From a virus: a stretch of DNA of 32,650 bases. The notes under the pieces were generated by a model. That model searched no databases. It was not told the DNA's origin and saw only the letters and a program-made list of their open reading frames with translations. A program made the translations under genes and the position numbers. The stretch is from positions 1 to 32,650 of IMG/VR virus record IMGVR_UViG_3300017917_000250. One strand, given 5' to 3'. How positions within the stretch are numbered: position 1 is the first letter of the stretch; each line of letters opens with the position of its first letter. Below, piece by piece: positions 14,697 to 22,941 of the stretch.

Positions 14697-16093
14697 TATA
14701 CTTTTATACCTTCAAATTTATTATTGAAATTTCTTTCACGGTTACCAAATGTGTTGAGTGGTTTATCATCTTGGCCACTATCAACGATATCTACTTGTGC
14801 GGATGCTTCGGCATCATACAATCTCATCTTAGAACGGTCAACACCAACAACAAATCGTTTATAAAGATTTGGGTCACCATAACGATTCTTCAACTGTTTT
14901 ACCATAATCTGATTCAACTGTTCAAGTTCTTCAGTAGAAATCAAAGCGAACATGAAGTCGGCAGTTGCAGGCAAACCAAATGATTCACTCGTATCTTCCA
15001 AACCAACATCAGAGTTGGTATAACCACTTCTTGTTGTTTGTGTAGCACTCACAACAGGAACAGCAAACTCAACTGCCAAACCACGGAGTTCTTCAGCAAT
15101 AGATTTGATGTAAGCATAAGAGTTTACAGATGCACCCATTTTAATACGGCTAGAAGAACAAATGTTTAGATAGTCAATAAAGATGATATCTGGTACAAAG
15201 TTTTTCTTTAGTTTCAATTCATTCAACAATGCTCTGAAATGTCCTGCGTGTGCTGATGCTGTAGGATATTCTTTGATGATTAGTTTACCCTGTGTCTTAT
15301 TCTTCAGAACTTCAAACTTTTTCTCATAGTCTTGCTTTGTCAATGTTTGCAATTCACTAATATCAACATTCAATAAGTTAGCATCAATACGCTCAGCAAT
15401 CTTTTCTTCTGCCATTTCCATAGTGATATACAACACATTATGACCTTGACTGATAGATGAGGCAGCACAATGACACATGAACAAAGACTTACCAACACCA
15501 GTGCCAGCAAGTGCGATGTTCAATGTTTTGATTGGGAAACCACCTTTGGTGATTTTATTGAATAGGTCAAGGTCTAAACGAATACGAGCTTCAACTCTAT
15601 GATAGAAGTCATAACGAGCATCATAATCATTCAAGTAATCATGGCCAACACTATTGTCAAATGATACTGCAAGAGCATCACTCAATAGTTTTGGTATTTC
15701 ACCTTTTGCTTTTGTCTTTTGTTTATCATCAAGGATGCCAACAGATTCCATGATAGCATTATAGATTGCTTTATCTTGGCAAAATCTTTCTGTTTCATCT
15801 GTCAACCAAGATGAATCTGATGGTTCATTTCTTACCTGATGTATCTCATTCAAAAGAGCAATCGCTGACTTAACTTCTGGTTCGGTCAGCGATTTACTTT
15901 CTGTAAAATTGATTACAAGTGCTTCGTGTGTTGGTGGAGTTTTATATTTACTTACGAACTCTGTGATTTCTTTGAAAACAATCTTTTCAGTTTGGTCGGA
16001 AAAATAATCTGCACGAATGAATGGTATAACCTTGCGAGCATACTCATCATTGTAAATCAGGTTCTTGATTATTGTTTTTTCTAGTCTGTTCAT
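14696..16093 (-). CDS. 41: Replicative DNA helicase gp41 (DnaB family)
   Basis: A 465-aa DnaB-family helicase (T4 gp41 is about 475 aa). The N-terminal domain opens MNRLEKTIIKNLIYNDEYAR, like T4 gp41. The Walker A is AGTGVGKS (196-203), and the Walker B is IIFIDYLN with D307. SATQTTRSG near 350 matches the H3/sensor glutamine region of DnaB helicases. It unwinds DNA at the fork as a hexamer with a gp61-type primase, which is not in this window. The order uvsX-small gene-41 matches T4. The start overlaps the end of the small gene by 47 bases, so the two are probably co-translated. Confidence 0.95.
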   Translation of the reverse strand: MNRLEKTIIKNLIYNDEYARKVIPFIRADYFSDQTEKIVFKEITEFVSKYKTPPTHEALVINFTESKSLTEPEVKSAIALLNEIHQVRNEPSDSSWLTDETERFCQDKAIYNAIMESVGILDDKQKTKAKGEIPKLLSDALAVSFDNSVGHDYLNDYDARYDFYHRVEARIRLDLDLFNKITKGGFPIKTLNIALAGTGVGKSLFMCHCAASSISQGHNVLYITMEMAEEKIAERIDANLLNVDISELQTLTKQDYEKKFEVLKNKTQGKLIIKEYPTASAHAGHFRALLNELKLKKNFVPDIIFIDYLNICSSSRIKMGASVNSYAYIKSIAEELRGLAVEFAVPVVSATQTTRSGYTNSDVGLEDTSESFGLPATADFMFALISTEELEQLNQIMVKQLKNRYGDPNLYKRFVVGVDRSKMRLYDAEASAQVDIVDSGQDDKPLNTFGNRERNFNNKFEGIKV

Positions 16094-16358
16094 TCGCTTG
16101 TTTTGTTAATATTTCAGTAAGGACATCACCCATGATTATAGAGAAAGCTTCATCTTTTTGCAACTCATCTATATCATGTTTACCTGGTTGGACAATAGTA
16201 TATCCAAACTCTAATGTTGCCAATTCACCATGTTCTTTTACTCTGACACCACCATAATGATATACAACACCGGCATACTCACCTTGAATGATTTGTATGC
16301 CAGTGATATCAGAATTGGTAAAGTCAACGAACCGAAAGTCCTTGCCTTCTTTAGGCAT
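16047..16358 (-). CDS. Small protein in the gene 40 position
   Basis: From ATG at 16358 the product is 103 aa. An AGGAAG ribosome site precedes this start and it overlaps the uvsX stop by 8 bases. A start 22 codons earlier would lie deep inside uvsX and adds residues that read like a frame-shadow. The sequence is mostly beta (IQGEYAGVVYHYGGVRVKEHG) with a helical, polar C-terminus. T4 gene 40 occupies exactly this slot between uvsX and 41 and encodes a similarly sized head-vertex assembly factor. Homology to gp40 is not evident to me, so only the position is shared. Confidence 0.75.
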   Translation of the reverse strand: MPKEGKDFRFVDFTNSDITGIQIIQGEYAGVVYHYGGVRVKEHGELATLEFGYTIVQPGKHDIDELQKDEAFSIIMGDVLTEILTKQANEQTRKNNNQEPDLQ

Positions 16359-17415
16359 CTTCTTCCTCTTCCAGAACAGGAGATTCTTCAACTTCTCCCA
16401 TAATGCTTCCATATGCAATTCCATATTTGTTAGTTACATAATTTTTAAACTTCTCATCTTGCAAGAATGGTTCCATGAATTCAGGTTTCTGTGTACCATC
16501 AAAACGAACCTTATCACCAAGTTCACCAGTTTCTTGGTTAACTTTTGCATACCAGCCAGGTGATGGTTTAGAAACAAAGTTGCCTTCAATTAGAATATCT
16601 AATAGACCTGAATACTTGTTGATGCCACCCTCAAATGATACATTGACTGGAATCTTTGATTTCTCACGGACATAACGAGATTTCTCTACATTGATAATAA
16701 AGTTATAACCAACAATCTCTGTGCCTTCTTTTTCTTGTTGACGACCAAGAATGTAGATATTGTCAGCTGAGTAATACGAACCTGTGCCGCCACCAACGAT
16801 ATCTTTAGGGAACATACCAATCTCTTTGTAAGTATGATTCACAACAACCATTGGAATATCTTTGATTGTTAAGTGTGGTGTTACCATACGGAACAAACTC
16901 TTAACTTGTTTTGCACGGCTCATATCAGCAACCGATTTGCCCTCAAGTGCATCTTCAACTTCTTTCTTTGATGCCAAGTTACCGATAGAATCAAGAATAA
17001 TCATCAGTTTATCGCCACGATTAATTTCTTGTAACTGTTGCATGATATCAAACTTCAACTGTTCAATGTCAGTCAAAGGTGTATGCAACACTCGTTCCAT
17101 ATCAATACCAAATGTTTCAAAGTATTTGACTGGTGTACCAAACTCACTATCATAGAATAAAAGAATCGCATCAGGATATTTGTCCATGTATGCTTTTGCC
17201 ATTAATAAACTGAAAGCTGTTTTGAAATGTTTTGAGGGACCTGCCCACATTGTAAGACCTGGTGTTAGACCACCATCTAGTGAACCGGATAAGGCCACAT
17301 TAATCATCGGCACGGCAGTTGATACTACATCTTTGTCTGTAAAGAACTTAGACTTAGACAAAATTGCCGAATCTTTGATTGTTGAATTCTTTTTTAATTT
17401 TTCCAATAAACTCAT
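16351..17415 (-). CDS. uvsX: UvsX RecA-like recombinase
   Basis: A 354-aa RecA/UvsX strand-exchange protein (T4 UvsX is about 391 aa). The Walker A variant GPSKHFKT (59-66) has the phage-specific GPSKxFK form of T4 UvsX. LLFYDSEFGTP follows as the catalytic-glutamate strand, LMIILDSIGNL is Walker B, and the C-terminus is acidic (EVEESPVLEEEED). It drives recombination-dependent replication and repair, working with UvsY-type mediators not seen here. A CAGGAG ribosome site precedes the ATG. It lies 52 bases after gp43. Confidence 0.95.
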   Translation of the reverse strand: MSLLEKLKKNSTIKDSAILSKSKFFTDKDVVSTAVPMINVALSGSLDGGLTPGLTMWAGPSKHFKTAFSLLMAKAYMDKYPDAILLFYDSEFGTPVKYFETFGIDMERVLHTPLTDIEQLKFDIMQQLQEINRGDKLMIILDSIGNLASKKEVEDALEGKSVADMSRAKQVKSLFRMVTPHLTIKDIPMVVVNHTYKEIGMFPKDIVGGGTGSYYSADNIYILGRQQEKEGTEIVGYNFIINVEKSRYVREKSKIPVNVSFEGGINKYSGLLDILIEGNFVSKPSPGWYAKVNQETGELGDKVRFDGTQKPEFMEPFLQDEKFKNYVTNKYGIAYGSIMGEVEESPVLEEEEDA

Positions 17416-17467
17416 AATAACTCCTGTTTCTTATATTATATTCTATATTTACTTAGTATTGCGGTAA

Positions 17468-20008
17468 TTATCCAAAGAAATCATCTAGCGAATTTGCCTT
17501 CTCTGTTGACCAACCCATACAATCCAAAATTACTTTAATTGGTTCAAGGAATGCTTTGTCAAACTGTGTATCATAATCAATAAAATCATGTATACCAAAC
17601 TCAACAGGCAATCTAGCAGGATAAGAAATTACCATATCTTTAAATGGATTCGGTTGTTTCAAATAGGTAAACTTTAGTTTCTCACCATCTTGAATCTTAG
17701 GATATTTCTTCTCAAGCCCAAGTTCTTTAAGATAATGATTGTATAGAATAGCACCCTTAACATGAATAGGTGTGCCTTTCTTATACATGGTGATTCTATC
17801 AGAATATTCTTTTAGACCATTAAGTCCTCTTGGGAAAGAGATTTCTTCTGGTGGTAAAGTTTTGAATTCTGCTCTAAAGTCGGCAATAAACTTATGAATG
17901 TCATCTTCTGTACCACGCATCATCAACTCAATAGATTTTTTCATCTTCTCACGAATTGCCGATGGTGTTGAAGATTTGACCATTTCTAAACCCATAACTT
18001 TGATTTTTGGTTCTTTGTATTGAACACCCTCATTATTATATACATTTAGAATGTATCGTTTTTTGGCAGTCCATAAACCTTTGTCTGCCAAACCCTCTCG
18101 TTTCATTTGCATTTTTTGAGCGAATGCTTTAACATATTCAGCCAACTCCTGATAACTCTTATCAATGAACGGTTGAATCTTCTGCTCGCATATCTTATCC
18201 ATGATTCCGATGGTTTTTGTTGGAGAGTCCAGTTTATCGTAACCAAACTTATTGACAAGGTCTCCAAGACGTAAATAGATACTGTCAGTATCACTCGCAA
18301 TAACATAATCTTCATTATATGTTCCAATTAATTTGTTCATAAAACCGTTCAGCTTACTTTCAATCCAACGAATAGACAATTGACCAGCAGTGGTAACTGC
18401 AAGTGCTTGTCGTAAGTCATAGAATCGGAAGTATTGTGAACCCAATGCACCGTAAGCGGAGTTTAGACCAACTTTCTTAGCGAGTTGTAGATTATCATAC
18501 CGAGCTATACGGTTTTGTATTTCTTTTTTCTTAACGACATCAGTTTCAACTTCATACTCTTGTTTAGCTTGAAGCATTAACTTCTTAAACTTCTTTCTAT
18601 CTTCATACATATCTTCCAACATTTGAGGTAAGAAACCTCGTTTGTCGGTACGGAAAAATTGTCCGTTTGGCGTCATTGTTGCACCAACCAGATTGGATAA
18701 ATCAACATCTTTATTCAACAATTTATCAACAGAAACACCACTTGCCAAAATACTACGCATAGCAGGAGTGTAGTTATTTGGTTCAATTAAAGTTTCTGGT
18801 GAAATATTATATTGCATCATCAAATGAGGATACAATGAGTTCAAGTCAAATGAAGCAACCCAATTATGTAAACCAACTTGTGGTTCTTTTACATAGGCGC
18901 CTTCAAATGCTGAATCTTTATCTTTCACAACTCTTGGTGGAACAATGATATTCTTTTCTAACAGATAAGCATAAGTTAGAGAATCCCACATACGAGTTTG
19001 TGCAAAGATATCTTCGTAGTTTGTTTTTGTGTCGTAAGCCAAAGTTAGACCGAGTTCAATCAGTTTCAGCTTTTCTTCCAATCGCAAAATCAACTCAACG
19101 TCTTTGATGTTATACTCAATAAACTTTTGATAGTTTAAGCGATATAACTGGTGTAAGTTATCATACTCATCATATGAAATCTTACTATCACCAAGTTCCA
19201 CATTGGCGATGTTATCAAGTTTATATGATTCTTGTGATTTACCACCAGGAGCATACCATCTGTATAGTTCAATATAATCTAGTGTAGAAACACCAACAAA
19301 TTCATATGCAACCATTTCACGGCCGTTAATGACAGTCTTTCTTTCACTAATCATATTCCATGGTGAAAGTTTCTTGGTTTCAGGATTACCAAGAATTTTA
19401 TCAAAACGATTGATGAGATATGGTATATCAAAGAACTTAATATTCCAACCAGTGATTACATCAGGACAACTTTCTTGCCAGTATGCCAAGAATTTCTGAC
19501 ACAAATCAGTTTCATCTTTACACTTGATATACTTTTCACTACCTTTGAGTTCATAATCACCACAACCCCAAACAACAGTATCACCATTGATGTATGTTAA
19601 ACAGATTGCTGTAATTGGTTCTTGTGCAAGATATGGGTCAGGGAAACCATTTTCAGAACCAACCTCAATATCAATGATAGCGATTGACACATCATCAAAA
19701 TTCCATTCAATCATTCCAGGATTTTGTTCTGCGATAAAGGCATATTCAAATCTGGTTTGACCATAAATTTTGAAATTAGTTACTTCATCATATCGTTTAA
19801 TGAAATCTCTTGCTTCACGGATAGATTCAAACTTCATCGGCTCTAAAGGTTCACCGTCAAGAGATTTGAATTTCGTATTTTTGTTTGATTGTAAAAAGAG
19901 AGTGGGCGTATAAGCCAGTTTTAGTTTGACCCTACGCCCATCTTTTACGCCACGATAAAGAATGTTGTTGCCAATAGAGGCAACATTTGTATAATAATTT
20001 TTAGTCAT
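17468..20008 (-). CDS. 43: DNA polymerase gp43 (family B)
   Basis: An 846-aa family B replicative polymerase (T4 gp43 is 898 aa). Proofreading motifs are ExoI DIEV (D113, E115), ExoII WNIKFFD (N189, D194) and ExoIII D303 in NIKDVELI. Polymerase motifs are A SFDLNSLYP (D388), B KKVGLNSAYG (511-520) and C SDTDS (572-576). The C-terminal KANSLDDFFG resembles the clamp-binding tail of T4/RB69 polymerase. It appears intact, with no intein or split. No Shine-Dalgarno is visible; the 12-base gap before the ATG is AU-only except one G, so translation may be coupled to the LSm-like gene or controlled by RegA. Confidence 0.97.
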   Translation of the reverse strand: MTKNYYTNVASIGNNILYRGVKDGRRVKLKLAYTPTLFLQSNKNTKFKSLDGEPLEPMKFESIREARDFIKRYDEVTNFKIYGQTRFEYAFIAEQNPGMIEWNFDDVSIAIIDIEVGSENGFPDPYLAQEPITAICLTYINGDTVVWGCGDYELKGSEKYIKCKDETDLCQKFLAYWQESCPDVITGWNIKFFDIPYLINRFDKILGNPETKKLSPWNMISERKTVINGREMVAYEFVGVSTLDYIELYRWYAPGGKSQESYKLDNIANVELGDSKISYDEYDNLHQLYRLNYQKFIEYNIKDVELILRLEEKLKLIELGLTLAYDTKTNYEDIFAQTRMWDSLTYAYLLEKNIIVPPRVVKDKDSAFEGAYVKEPQVGLHNWVASFDLNSLYPHLMMQYNISPETLIEPNNYTPAMRSILASGVSVDKLLNKDVDLSNLVGATMTPNGQFFRTDKRGFLPQMLEDMYEDRKKFKKLMLQAKQEYEVETDVVKKKEIQNRIARYDNLQLAKKVGLNSAYGALGSQYFRFYDLRQALAVTTAGQLSIRWIESKLNGFMNKLIGTYNEDYVIASDTDSIYLRLGDLVNKFGYDKLDSPTKTIGIMDKICEQKIQPFIDKSYQELAEYVKAFAQKMQMKREGLADKGLWTAKKRYILNVYNNEGVQYKEPKIKVMGLEMVKSSTPSAIREKMKKSIELMMRGTEDDIHKFIADFRAEFKTLPPEEISFPRGLNGLKEYSDRITMYKKGTPIHVKGAILYNHYLKELGLEKKYPKIQDGEKLKFTYLKQPNPFKDMVISYPARLPVEFGIHDFIDYDTQFDKAFLEPIKVILDCMGWSTEKANSLDDFFG

Positions 20009-20020
20009 TCATATATTATA

Positions 20021-20320
20021 TCATAGTTTTGGAATGGCTGAGGCAATTTGAATACCTGCACCAAAGACTTGATTGTATTGGTTTTCCAATTCAACAACAG
20101 GAGATGTTGTGGTAAGAATATCTTCCTTATTGAATGTAATACCTGATTTGAATTCTTCGGCATAATCCAAGAATGGAGCAAAACCCATCATTGGGCCTTC
20201 TTTTGATTGTTGAATATAGACCTGTACCAATTCTTTAATGGTAATTTGAGTATCATCTTCTTTAACGATTTTACCCATAATGGTTTGGTTAGTCTTGAAT
20301 GTGTAAAGTTTGACTGTCAT
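20021..20320 (-). CDS. LSm-like small protein
   Basis: A 99-aa protein. Residues 1-33 (LYTFKTNQTIMGKIVKEDDTQITIKE) follow the Sm1 pattern of an LSm fold: a strand, G in the middle, then a D-x-x-I/L strand. The later GFAPFLDYA segment could be Sm2. I have seen similar small proteins beside gp43 in T4-like marine phages but recall no proven function. If correct, it would be an Hfq-like RNA binder translated just ahead of the polymerase, 12 bases upstream. The assignment rests on pattern only. Confidence 0.7.
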   Translation of the reverse strand: MTVKLYTFKTNQTIMGKIVKEDDTQITIKELVQVYIQQSKEGPMMGFAPFLDYAEEFKSGITFNKEDILTTTSPVVELENQYNQVFGAGIQIASAIPKL

Positions 20321-20453
20321 ATTTTTTGATTTCTAAAATTAAATGGGAACCATATTCAATTGCGAATTTGGTGGCTTCTTCTAGTGATGCGAACACTCTA
20401 TTATGTACCGAGGCTGTTATTCCACCACTGGACAAATAGAATACTCTAAACAT
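20289..20453 (-). CDS. Small protein (54 aa) overlapping both neighbours
   Basis: The frame runs from ATG at 20453 to TAA at 20289. The product (MFRVFYLSSGGITASVHNRVF, then SLEEATKFAIEYGSHLILEI) has a plausible beta-beta-alpha-beta pattern. It fills what would otherwise be a gap of about 125 bases. It overlaps the end of the 74-aa gene by 8 bases and the start of the LSm-like gene by 32 bases. No strong ribosome site is seen (GGAG is about 12 bases upstream), so coupling would be needed. No family is recognised. Confidence 0.55.
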   Translation of the reverse strand: MFRVFYLSSGGITASVHNRVFASLEEATKFAIEYGSHLILEIKKYDSQTLHIQD

Positions 20454-20670
20454 TTACTGGTGTCTCCGCAGGAAATACTGCAAGAGTTACCCAGCGTTTA
20501 GGGAATAACATTTCACGACCTTGAAAGTCCTTCATGTCAACTGTTGGATCCTGAACAAGCCCAACTAGTTCTACCATGTTATCAAACTCACGGAGAAATA
20601 AATCATACTTGTCGGCTCTTGGCAATTTATATTCTACTGCCATCTTTTTTGCTAAATCACGAATGTTCAT
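20446..20670 (-). CDS. Small hypothetical protein (74 aa)
   Basis: A 74-aa soluble protein, MNIRDLAKKMAVEYKLPRADKYDL, with a helical N-terminal half and an extended, proline-containing tail (LFPKRWVTLAVFPAETPVNV). An AGAGG ribosome site is about 5 bases before the ATG. It sits between the MazG-like gene and the small genes leading into gp43. No family or catalytic motif is recognised. Confidence 0.72.
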   Translation of the reverse strand: MNIRDLAKKMAVEYKLPRADKYDLFLREFDNMVELVGLVQDPTVDMKDFQGREMLFPKRWVTLAVFPAETPVNV

Positions 20671-20679
20671 CGTTACCTC

Positions 20680-21030
20680 TTATACGTAAGAATCAAGTTC
20701 TGGTGGTTTCCAACCTTCTGGTTTCAATACCTTACCATCTTCACGCTTACGAACTTTACCAGTTGCGGTATCAATTTTCGCAAGATTGGAACGAGCAACT
20801 TCGTTCCATGCGGCATCAACTTTATAACCTTTCATATGACAATAACCTAGGATAACCCAAATCATATCCATACAGGCATCAAGTTGTTCTACTTCATCAT
20901 TCTCTCTACGTGCAACAGCAAACTCTCCATATTCTTCTAGGATTAGTTTAGCATACAACTCTGCATTTTCGGGAGAAGGATTTTGGTCGCAGGCTTTTTG
21001 AAAGACTGCTACATCAAGGGACATACTCAT
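20680..21030 (-). CDS. MazG-like nucleotide pyrophosphohydrolase
   Basis: A 116-aa all-alpha NTP pyrophosphohydrolase-like protein. The metal-binding pattern is LILEEYGEF (EExxE, residues 30-38) followed by EVEQLDACMDMIWV (ExxxxDxxxD), which matches MazG/HisE-type enzymes. The enzyme would hydrolyse nucleoside triphosphates to monophosphates. In cyanophages MazG has been proposed to act on dNTPs or on (p)ppGpp, which would shift host metabolism. AGGTTTT precedes the ATG. It has its own short leader after the hairpin at 21058-21078. Confidence 0.8.
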   Translation of the reverse strand: MSMSLDVAVFQKACDQNPSPENAELYAKLILEEYGEFAVARRENDEVEQLDACMDMIWVILGYCHMKGYKVDAAWNEVARSNLAKIDTATGKVRKREDGKVLKPEGWKPPELDSYV

Positions 21031-21057
21031 AATAAAACCTATAATATAATTGAGAGA

Positions 21058-21078
21058 ACCGAATCGTGAAGATTCGGT
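21058..21078 (-). terminator. Hairpin after ahpD, possible terminator
   Basis: A perfect 8-bp inverted repeat (ACCGAATC/GATTCGGT) with a 5-base loop lies 22 bases downstream of the ahpD stop. On the minus strand it is followed by TCTCTC rather than a clean U-tract, so termination is likely partial. It marks the boundary between the ahpCD operon and the MazG-like gene. Confidence 0.5.
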
Positions 21079-21099
21079 CTTGATACTTTTATTTAGTGT

Positions 21100-21612
21100 T
21101 TAACTGTTCAAAACCTTGGCAACACTATTGATAACTGAAGCAATTCTACCGATATCACGCAATTGTTCTACGGTATATCCTTCAGCTTTCAATGTATCAT
21201 AATGTGCCTTAACACAGAAATGACACTTGCCTACAATTGATGCAGCTAAACTATATGCTTCAAATCTTGCCTTTGTTGTACCACCATGATTAGACATGGC
21301 ATTCATACGTAACTGTGGTGGTAAACCTGATAAGTTTTTGTCGTCAGCCATTTCAACAAATGGGTACCAAGTATTGGTCATAGTCATCAAACTAGATGCC
21401 GTCATGGCAGCATCTCGTTCAACTTGATTTTCAAAAGATGAACTAATGAAAGTCACCAATTTACCATTACCTGTGGACATAGCCGCAGCCAAGGCACAAC
21501 CATAAGCTTCTTCTAGTGGTAGAGTGCTACGATTAACAACCGAATCTAAATTTAGTTTTGTGTCTTTCGCATATTCAGGCATTGCAGCCTTGATATCATC
21601 TACCCAACTCAT
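21100..21612 (-). CDS. ahpD: Alkylhydroperoxidase AhpD
   Basis: A 170-aa AhpD/carboxymuconolactone decarboxylase-family protein. The redox pair C130-x2-C133 (KCHFCVKAH), E118 and H137 fall at the same residue numbers I recall for Mycobacterium tuberculosis AhpD. The fifth site residue, H132, is phenylalanine here, with a histidine at 131 instead. AhpD is the adaptor that reduces AhpC using lipoamide from the host dihydrolipoyl transacylase/Lpd system. It overlaps ahpC by ATGA, so the two are made together. An enzyme pair of this kind on a T4-like phage points to peroxide defence during infection. Confidence 0.93.
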   Translation of the reverse strand: MSWVDDIKAAMPEYAKDTKLNLDSVVNRSTLPLEEAYGCALAAAMSTGNGKLVTFISSSFENQVERDAAMTASSLMTMTNTWYPFVEMADDKNLSGLPPQLRMNAMSNHGGTTKARFEAYSLAASIVGKCHFCVKAHYDTLKAEGYTVEQLRDIGRIASVINSVAKVLNS

Positions 21613-22169
21613 AGTGTTTCACCACCAACTGCACGGTTGCAAGCACACTTCTCACCAGTCTGTAATGCATCCAAAATACGTAGAGTTTCTTCAGGTGAGC
21701 GACCAACGTTCAAGTTGTTTACTGTAACGTGTTGAATAACATTATCAGGATCCACAATGAATGTAGCACGCAAAGCTGCACCAGCTGGATGATAGAATAC
21801 ACCAAGTTGTTCAACTAAACTCAAATTGCGTTCACCTTCTTCTACTGAATAAGATGGTCTTTGTGTGTCAGCAAATTGAATGTGTTTGATTTTCTTCAAA
21901 TCTTCATGTGATGCTTGCCAAGCTAATTTACAGAATTCATTGTCTGTTGAGCCTGTGAGCAATACAGCATCACGGTCAGCAAAGTCTTGGAATAACTTAT
22001 CGTAAGCAACGATTTCTGTTGGGCATACGAATGTAAAATCTTTTGGGTAATAAACGATAACTTTCCATTTACCTGCAAATGAATTCTCATCAATCGTAAA
22101 GAAATCATCTTTACCTGGATTCACACCCGTTACTGCAAACTTCTCTAATTTTTGTCCTACTGTTTTCAT
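21609..22169 (-). CDS. ahpC: Peroxiredoxin AhpC (AhpD-dependent type)
   Basis: A 186-aa typical 2-Cys peroxiredoxin. The peroxidatic cysteine is C49 in FTFVCPTE, and R128-region residues (AGAALRATFIVD) are conserved. The C-terminus carries KCACNRAVGG (C175, C177). This CACN ending resembles mycobacterial AhpC, which is reduced by AhpD, rather than the VCPA ending of enterobacterial AhpC, which is reduced by AhpF. That fits the coupled ahpD. It reduces H2O2, organic hydroperoxides and peroxynitrite in the cytoplasm. A strong AGGAG ribosome site and a dedicated promoter (22224-22252) lie upstream. Confidence 0.95.
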   Translation of the reverse strand: MKTVGQKLEKFAVTGVNPGKDDFFTIDENSFAGKWKVIVYYPKDFTFVCPTEIVAYDKLFQDFADRDAVLLTGSTDNEFCKLAWQASHEDLKKIKHIQFADTQRPSYSVEEGERNLSLVEQLGVFYHPAGAALRATFIVDPDNVIQHVTVNNLNVGRSPEETLRILDALQTGEKCACNRAVGGETL

Positions 22170-22192
22170 AAATTTCTCCTATCAAAAATAAA

Positions 22193-22252
22193 AAGTAATT
22201 AATTAATACTATTACTTAGTATCATTATAGTGTAAATACTGATATTTGTCTA
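22193..22252 (-). promoter_or_regulatory. Sigma70-type promoter and leader hairpin of ahpCD
   Basis: On the minus strand TAGACA (22252-22247), a 17-base spacer and a perfect TATAAT (22229-22224) form a strong host-type promoter. Transcription from about 22217 gives a leader of about 48 bases. The first transcribed bases hold an AU-rich 7-bp hairpin, AAGTAAT/ATTACTT (22217-22211 with 22199-22193), followed by a U-rich run before the AGGAG site. It could act as a weak attenuator, but A/U pairs alone make it unstable. Confidence 0.65.
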
Positions 22253-22285
22253 ATGATATTTTTTAATCGGTGTTATCTAAAAAAT

Positions 22286-22774
22286 CTATGAGGCAACTTT
22301 CTCAATTTCAACACCACATTTTTCTAAAAAATCCAAACCAGTAGTATCTCGGTAAGTATTACGATAAAAAACTTTCTTTATACCTGCGGTATATACTTGT
22401 TTAGCACAATGAATACATGGTGCATGGGTAAGAAACATCGTTGAACCTTCACCAGCTTCAGTGCTTCGTGCCAACTTAGCTATAGCATTTGCCTCAGCGT
22501 GAATTACCTCATCTTTGGTGACCATATTGTATTTCAATAATAGCCCACTATCTTCTTCAGTGAAAGTCCAATCTTCAGATTGAAAATTGGTTTCATCAGC
22601 GTAAACCTTTTTTTCACATTCGTTAGTCCAACCAGCAGGCATACCATTATAACCAATAGAAATAATCCTATCTTCTTTGACAATGATGGCGCCCACCTGT
22701 AAACGTTTAGCAGAAGATTGTTTTGCGACAATCTCTGCCATCTCCATATACATTGGTATGAACTTAGGTTTCAT
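22286..22774 (-). CDS. cd: Deoxycytidylate (dCMP) deaminase
   Basis: A 162-aa zinc-dependent deaminase of the dCMP/ComE type. The active site is HAEANAI (H92, E94) with APCIHC (C120, C123). VGAIIVKEDRIISIGYNG near 27-44 is the usual substrate-side strand and loop. It converts dCMP to dUMP to feed phage thymidylate synthesis. It starts at ATG 22774, sharing the A of TAATG with the preceding small gene. Its length is somewhat shorter than T4 Cd (193 aa). Confidence 0.93.
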   Translation of the reverse strand: MKPKFIPMYMEMAEIVAKQSSAKRLQVGAIIVKEDRIISIGYNGMPAGWTNECEKKVYADETNFQSEDWTFTEEDSGLLLKYNMVTKDEVIHAEANAIAKLARSTEAGEGSTMFLTHAPCIHCAKQVYTAGIKKVFYRNTYRDTTGLDFLEKCGVEIEKVAS

Positions 22775-22941
22775 TACTCACCTTTTACTTTTGGTGGTTT
22801 TGCTAACTTAGCTTTAGCATAAGCAACTTCAGCATCAATCATTTGATGTTTGAAATCAATTGCTGCTTGGCCAGTTTTTGTAGCCAAAACTCTTTTAGTT
22901 GATTTACTCAACTTAAATGTTCCGTTTGTTTTTGTTTTCAT
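22774..22941 (-). CDS. Small basic protein (55 aa)
   Basis: A lysine-rich frame from ATG at 22941 to TAA at 22774: MKTKTNGTFKLSKSTKRVL, then AAIDFKHQMIDAEVAYAKAK and a KPPKVKGE tail. It shares one base with each neighbour (TAATG at both ends), a precise packing that supports real translation. The basic helix suggests nucleic-acid binding, but no family is recognised. Confidence 0.75.
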   Translation of the reverse strand: MKTKTNGTFKLSKSTKRVLATKTGQAAIDFKHQMIDAEVAYAKAKLAKPPKVKGE

